Assembly (NCBI GenBank): GCA_964434775.1
Contig: CAYSWH010000025.1
Coordinates: 1-24,777 of the forward strand
Length of the DNA stretch: 24,777 bases
Reading direction: 5' to 3'
Source: CAYSWH01 sp964434775
GTDB lineage: Bacteria; Patescibacteriota; JACMRA01
Shown here: positions 23,777-24,777 of the stretch, one piece after another
Position numbering within the stretch: the first letter of the stretch is position 1
How the letters are laid out: each line of letters opens with the position of its first letter
Program-made: the position numbers and the translations under genes
The notes under the pieces: model-generated
The model's input: only the letters and a program-made list of their open reading frames with translations
Told to the model about the DNA's origin: nothing
The model's database searches: none

Positions 23777-24777
23777 TCACTCACTCCCCCCACCCCTAAA
23801 CCTAATAAAAATTCTTTTGTAGACTCTTTCGTTTCTTACTAGCGGTTGTGAAACGCCACTTGTTTCATCCCACAACCCTTCAGAAAAACCTCTTCCTTCG
23901 CTTTCGGTAGCTCCCAAAATCTCAAACTGCTCGGGGCTGTATTTGTCCAAAAAGCTAATCGGTACGCCCATCACTCCGTCGTAGTCACTAGGAATTGCAT
24001 CTGTGAATGGAACCTCAATCGCCTCGTAGTTGTCATATTTTTGATAGCCAATTCCTTTGATTTCCTTGTGCTTACTAAACTTGATATTGTCCGCCATGGT
24101 CATCAGCGGCAACGGTTGATGCCTCCGCCCATGGTCAAGATTAGTGAACCAAACTGAAGAAATATTTTTCATATTAACTCCATCAACAACTTTATCTACA
24201 TCGTTTGTATCTTTAGTTTCAAACCACATTCCACCAGACCACTCTGTTCTTCCAGACCACATTTTATCTTTTTTGAACAAAGGAAAAACCTCTTTATAAG
24301 TTACACAATTCTTATTCCCTACAATTAGAAATTTCTTATCATTTTCAATTAGCCAGCCCAAGAAGTCTCGAAACAGGCTAAAAGGCGGATTGGTGATGAT
24401 AATATCCGCCTCATCTCGCAGTTTTTTTACCTCCTCGCTCCGAAAATCGCCGTCACCCTCCAAATAGCTCCACTCCAGGTCGTCCACATTAATTTTGCCG
24501 TTGTTGTTTTTATCCCTAACCAAAGTAAAAATCTTGCCATTCACCTCCGTTTTCTCCTCGTCAAACTGCGGGTCTTCCGTTTCAAACAAAGTTGGTTGAT
24601 ACTCCCCCTTGTGGGTTTTGCTATTGTGAGCGTAACTGGTGCTAATCAATTTTTTGAGTCCGAACCGTTCAAAATTCTGAGCAAAATACTTGGTAAAATT
24701 GCTCCACTCAGGATCGTCGCAAGGTAGCAAAATCGTCTTGTCACGAAACACATCCGGATTGTATTCCAAATAAGCGT
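23777..24777 (-). CDS. EcoRI-family adenine-specific DNA methyltransferase (5' end beyond window)
   Basis: The protein contains the N6-adenine methyltransferase motif IV, IITNPPFSLFRDFL, and segments typical of the EcoRI methylase family: LLPCDDPEWSNFTKYFAQNF near the visible start, then FLIVGNKNCVTYKEVFP and GRRHQPLPL. The frame is open to the right edge (AYLEYNP before the first TTG), so the true start lies outside; the visible part has 333 residues. It would methylate adenine in a specific site to protect host DNA. No restriction enzyme is adjacent, but the DUF262-HNH gene about 4 kb downstream on the same strand is a good partner candidate. Composition shifts inside the gene (52% G+C at 24421-24480, 32% at 24241-24300). 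The C-terminal tail ends in a Gly-rich RGGGSE. Confidence 0.9.
   Translation of the reverse strand, partial: AYLEYNPDVFRDKTILLPCDDPEWSNFTKYFAQNFERFGLKKLISTSYAHNSKTHKGEYQPTLFETEDPQFDEEKTEVNGKIFTLVRDKNNNGKINVDDLEWSYLEGDGDFRSEEVKKLRDEADIIITNPPFSLFRDFLGWLIENDKKFLIVGNKNCVTYKEVFPLFKKDKMWSGRTEWSGGMWFETKDTNDVDKVVDGVNMKNISSVWFTNLDHGRRHQPLPLMTMADNIKFSKHKEIKGIGYQKYDNYEAIEVPFTDAIPSDYDGVMGVPISFLDKYSPEQFEILGATESEGRGFSEGLWDETSGVSQPLVRNERVYKRIFIRFRGGGSE
23788..23815. repeat. 28-base direct repeat at the 3' end of the methyltransferase gene
   Basis: This is the second copy of the repeat at 22349-22376 (27 of 28 identical, same orientation). It overlaps the last codons of the methyltransferase. The two copies bracket the HEPN gene and the MazF remnant, a spacing of 1439 bases. 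The last gene codons and a duplicated gene tail on the other side resemble the pattern left by integration at a gene's 3' end. Confidence 0.75.

Overview
The window looks like chromosomal DNA of a low-G+C bacterium with compact, often overlapping genes, few recognisable Shine-Dalgarno sites and many small membrane proteins. A Patescibacteria (CPR) member is my best guess from gene content and style, but no marker gene fixes it. UGA is a stop codon here (the BatA-like gene ends in TGA inside an ATGA overlap), which argues against the UGA=Gly code of Gracilibacteria and Absconditabacteria.

Left part (1-12161, mostly + strand). A MoxR/Bat operon comes first: MoxR AAA+ ATPase, DUF58 protein, small DUF4381-like membrane protein, two membrane-anchored von Willebrand A proteins (BatA- and BatB-like) and a TPR protein (BatC-like). 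The coding regions overlap or nearly touch. A convergent membrane-anchored repeat protein (probable beta-propeller), an orphan ABC-2 permease and a four-helix membrane protein follow. Next is a very long helical-repeat protein, split into two frames at a run of nine A and preceded by a near-consensus sigma-70 promoter.

Central part (12169-16494). A minus-strand operon leuA - folC - Trm9-like methyltransferase has a leader in which a terminator hairpin and an alternative stem exclude each other, suggesting attenuation. A small gene with a good terminator diverges from it.

Accessory part (16500-24777). A SUKH (SMI1/KNR4) gene lies between two long inverted arrays of REP-like palindromes. A truncated REP-associated tyrosine transposase (RAYT), itself carrying another palindrome, lies nearby. 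From 18766 to the right edge all genes are on the minus strand and form a defence island: EcoRI-family adenine methyltransferase (5' end outside the window), a HEPN-motif protein, a MazF remnant, an AAA ATPase plus DUF4276 (TOPRIM-like) pair, a DUF1016/YhcG protein lacking its nuclease core, and a frameshifted DUF262-HNH endonuclease. The methyltransferase and DUF262-HNH could be the two halves of one restriction-modification system, with the AT-richer genes inserted between them. A 28-base direct repeat brackets the HEPN/MazF segment, and several relics in the island keep only their 3' ends, which points to repeated cassette replacement.
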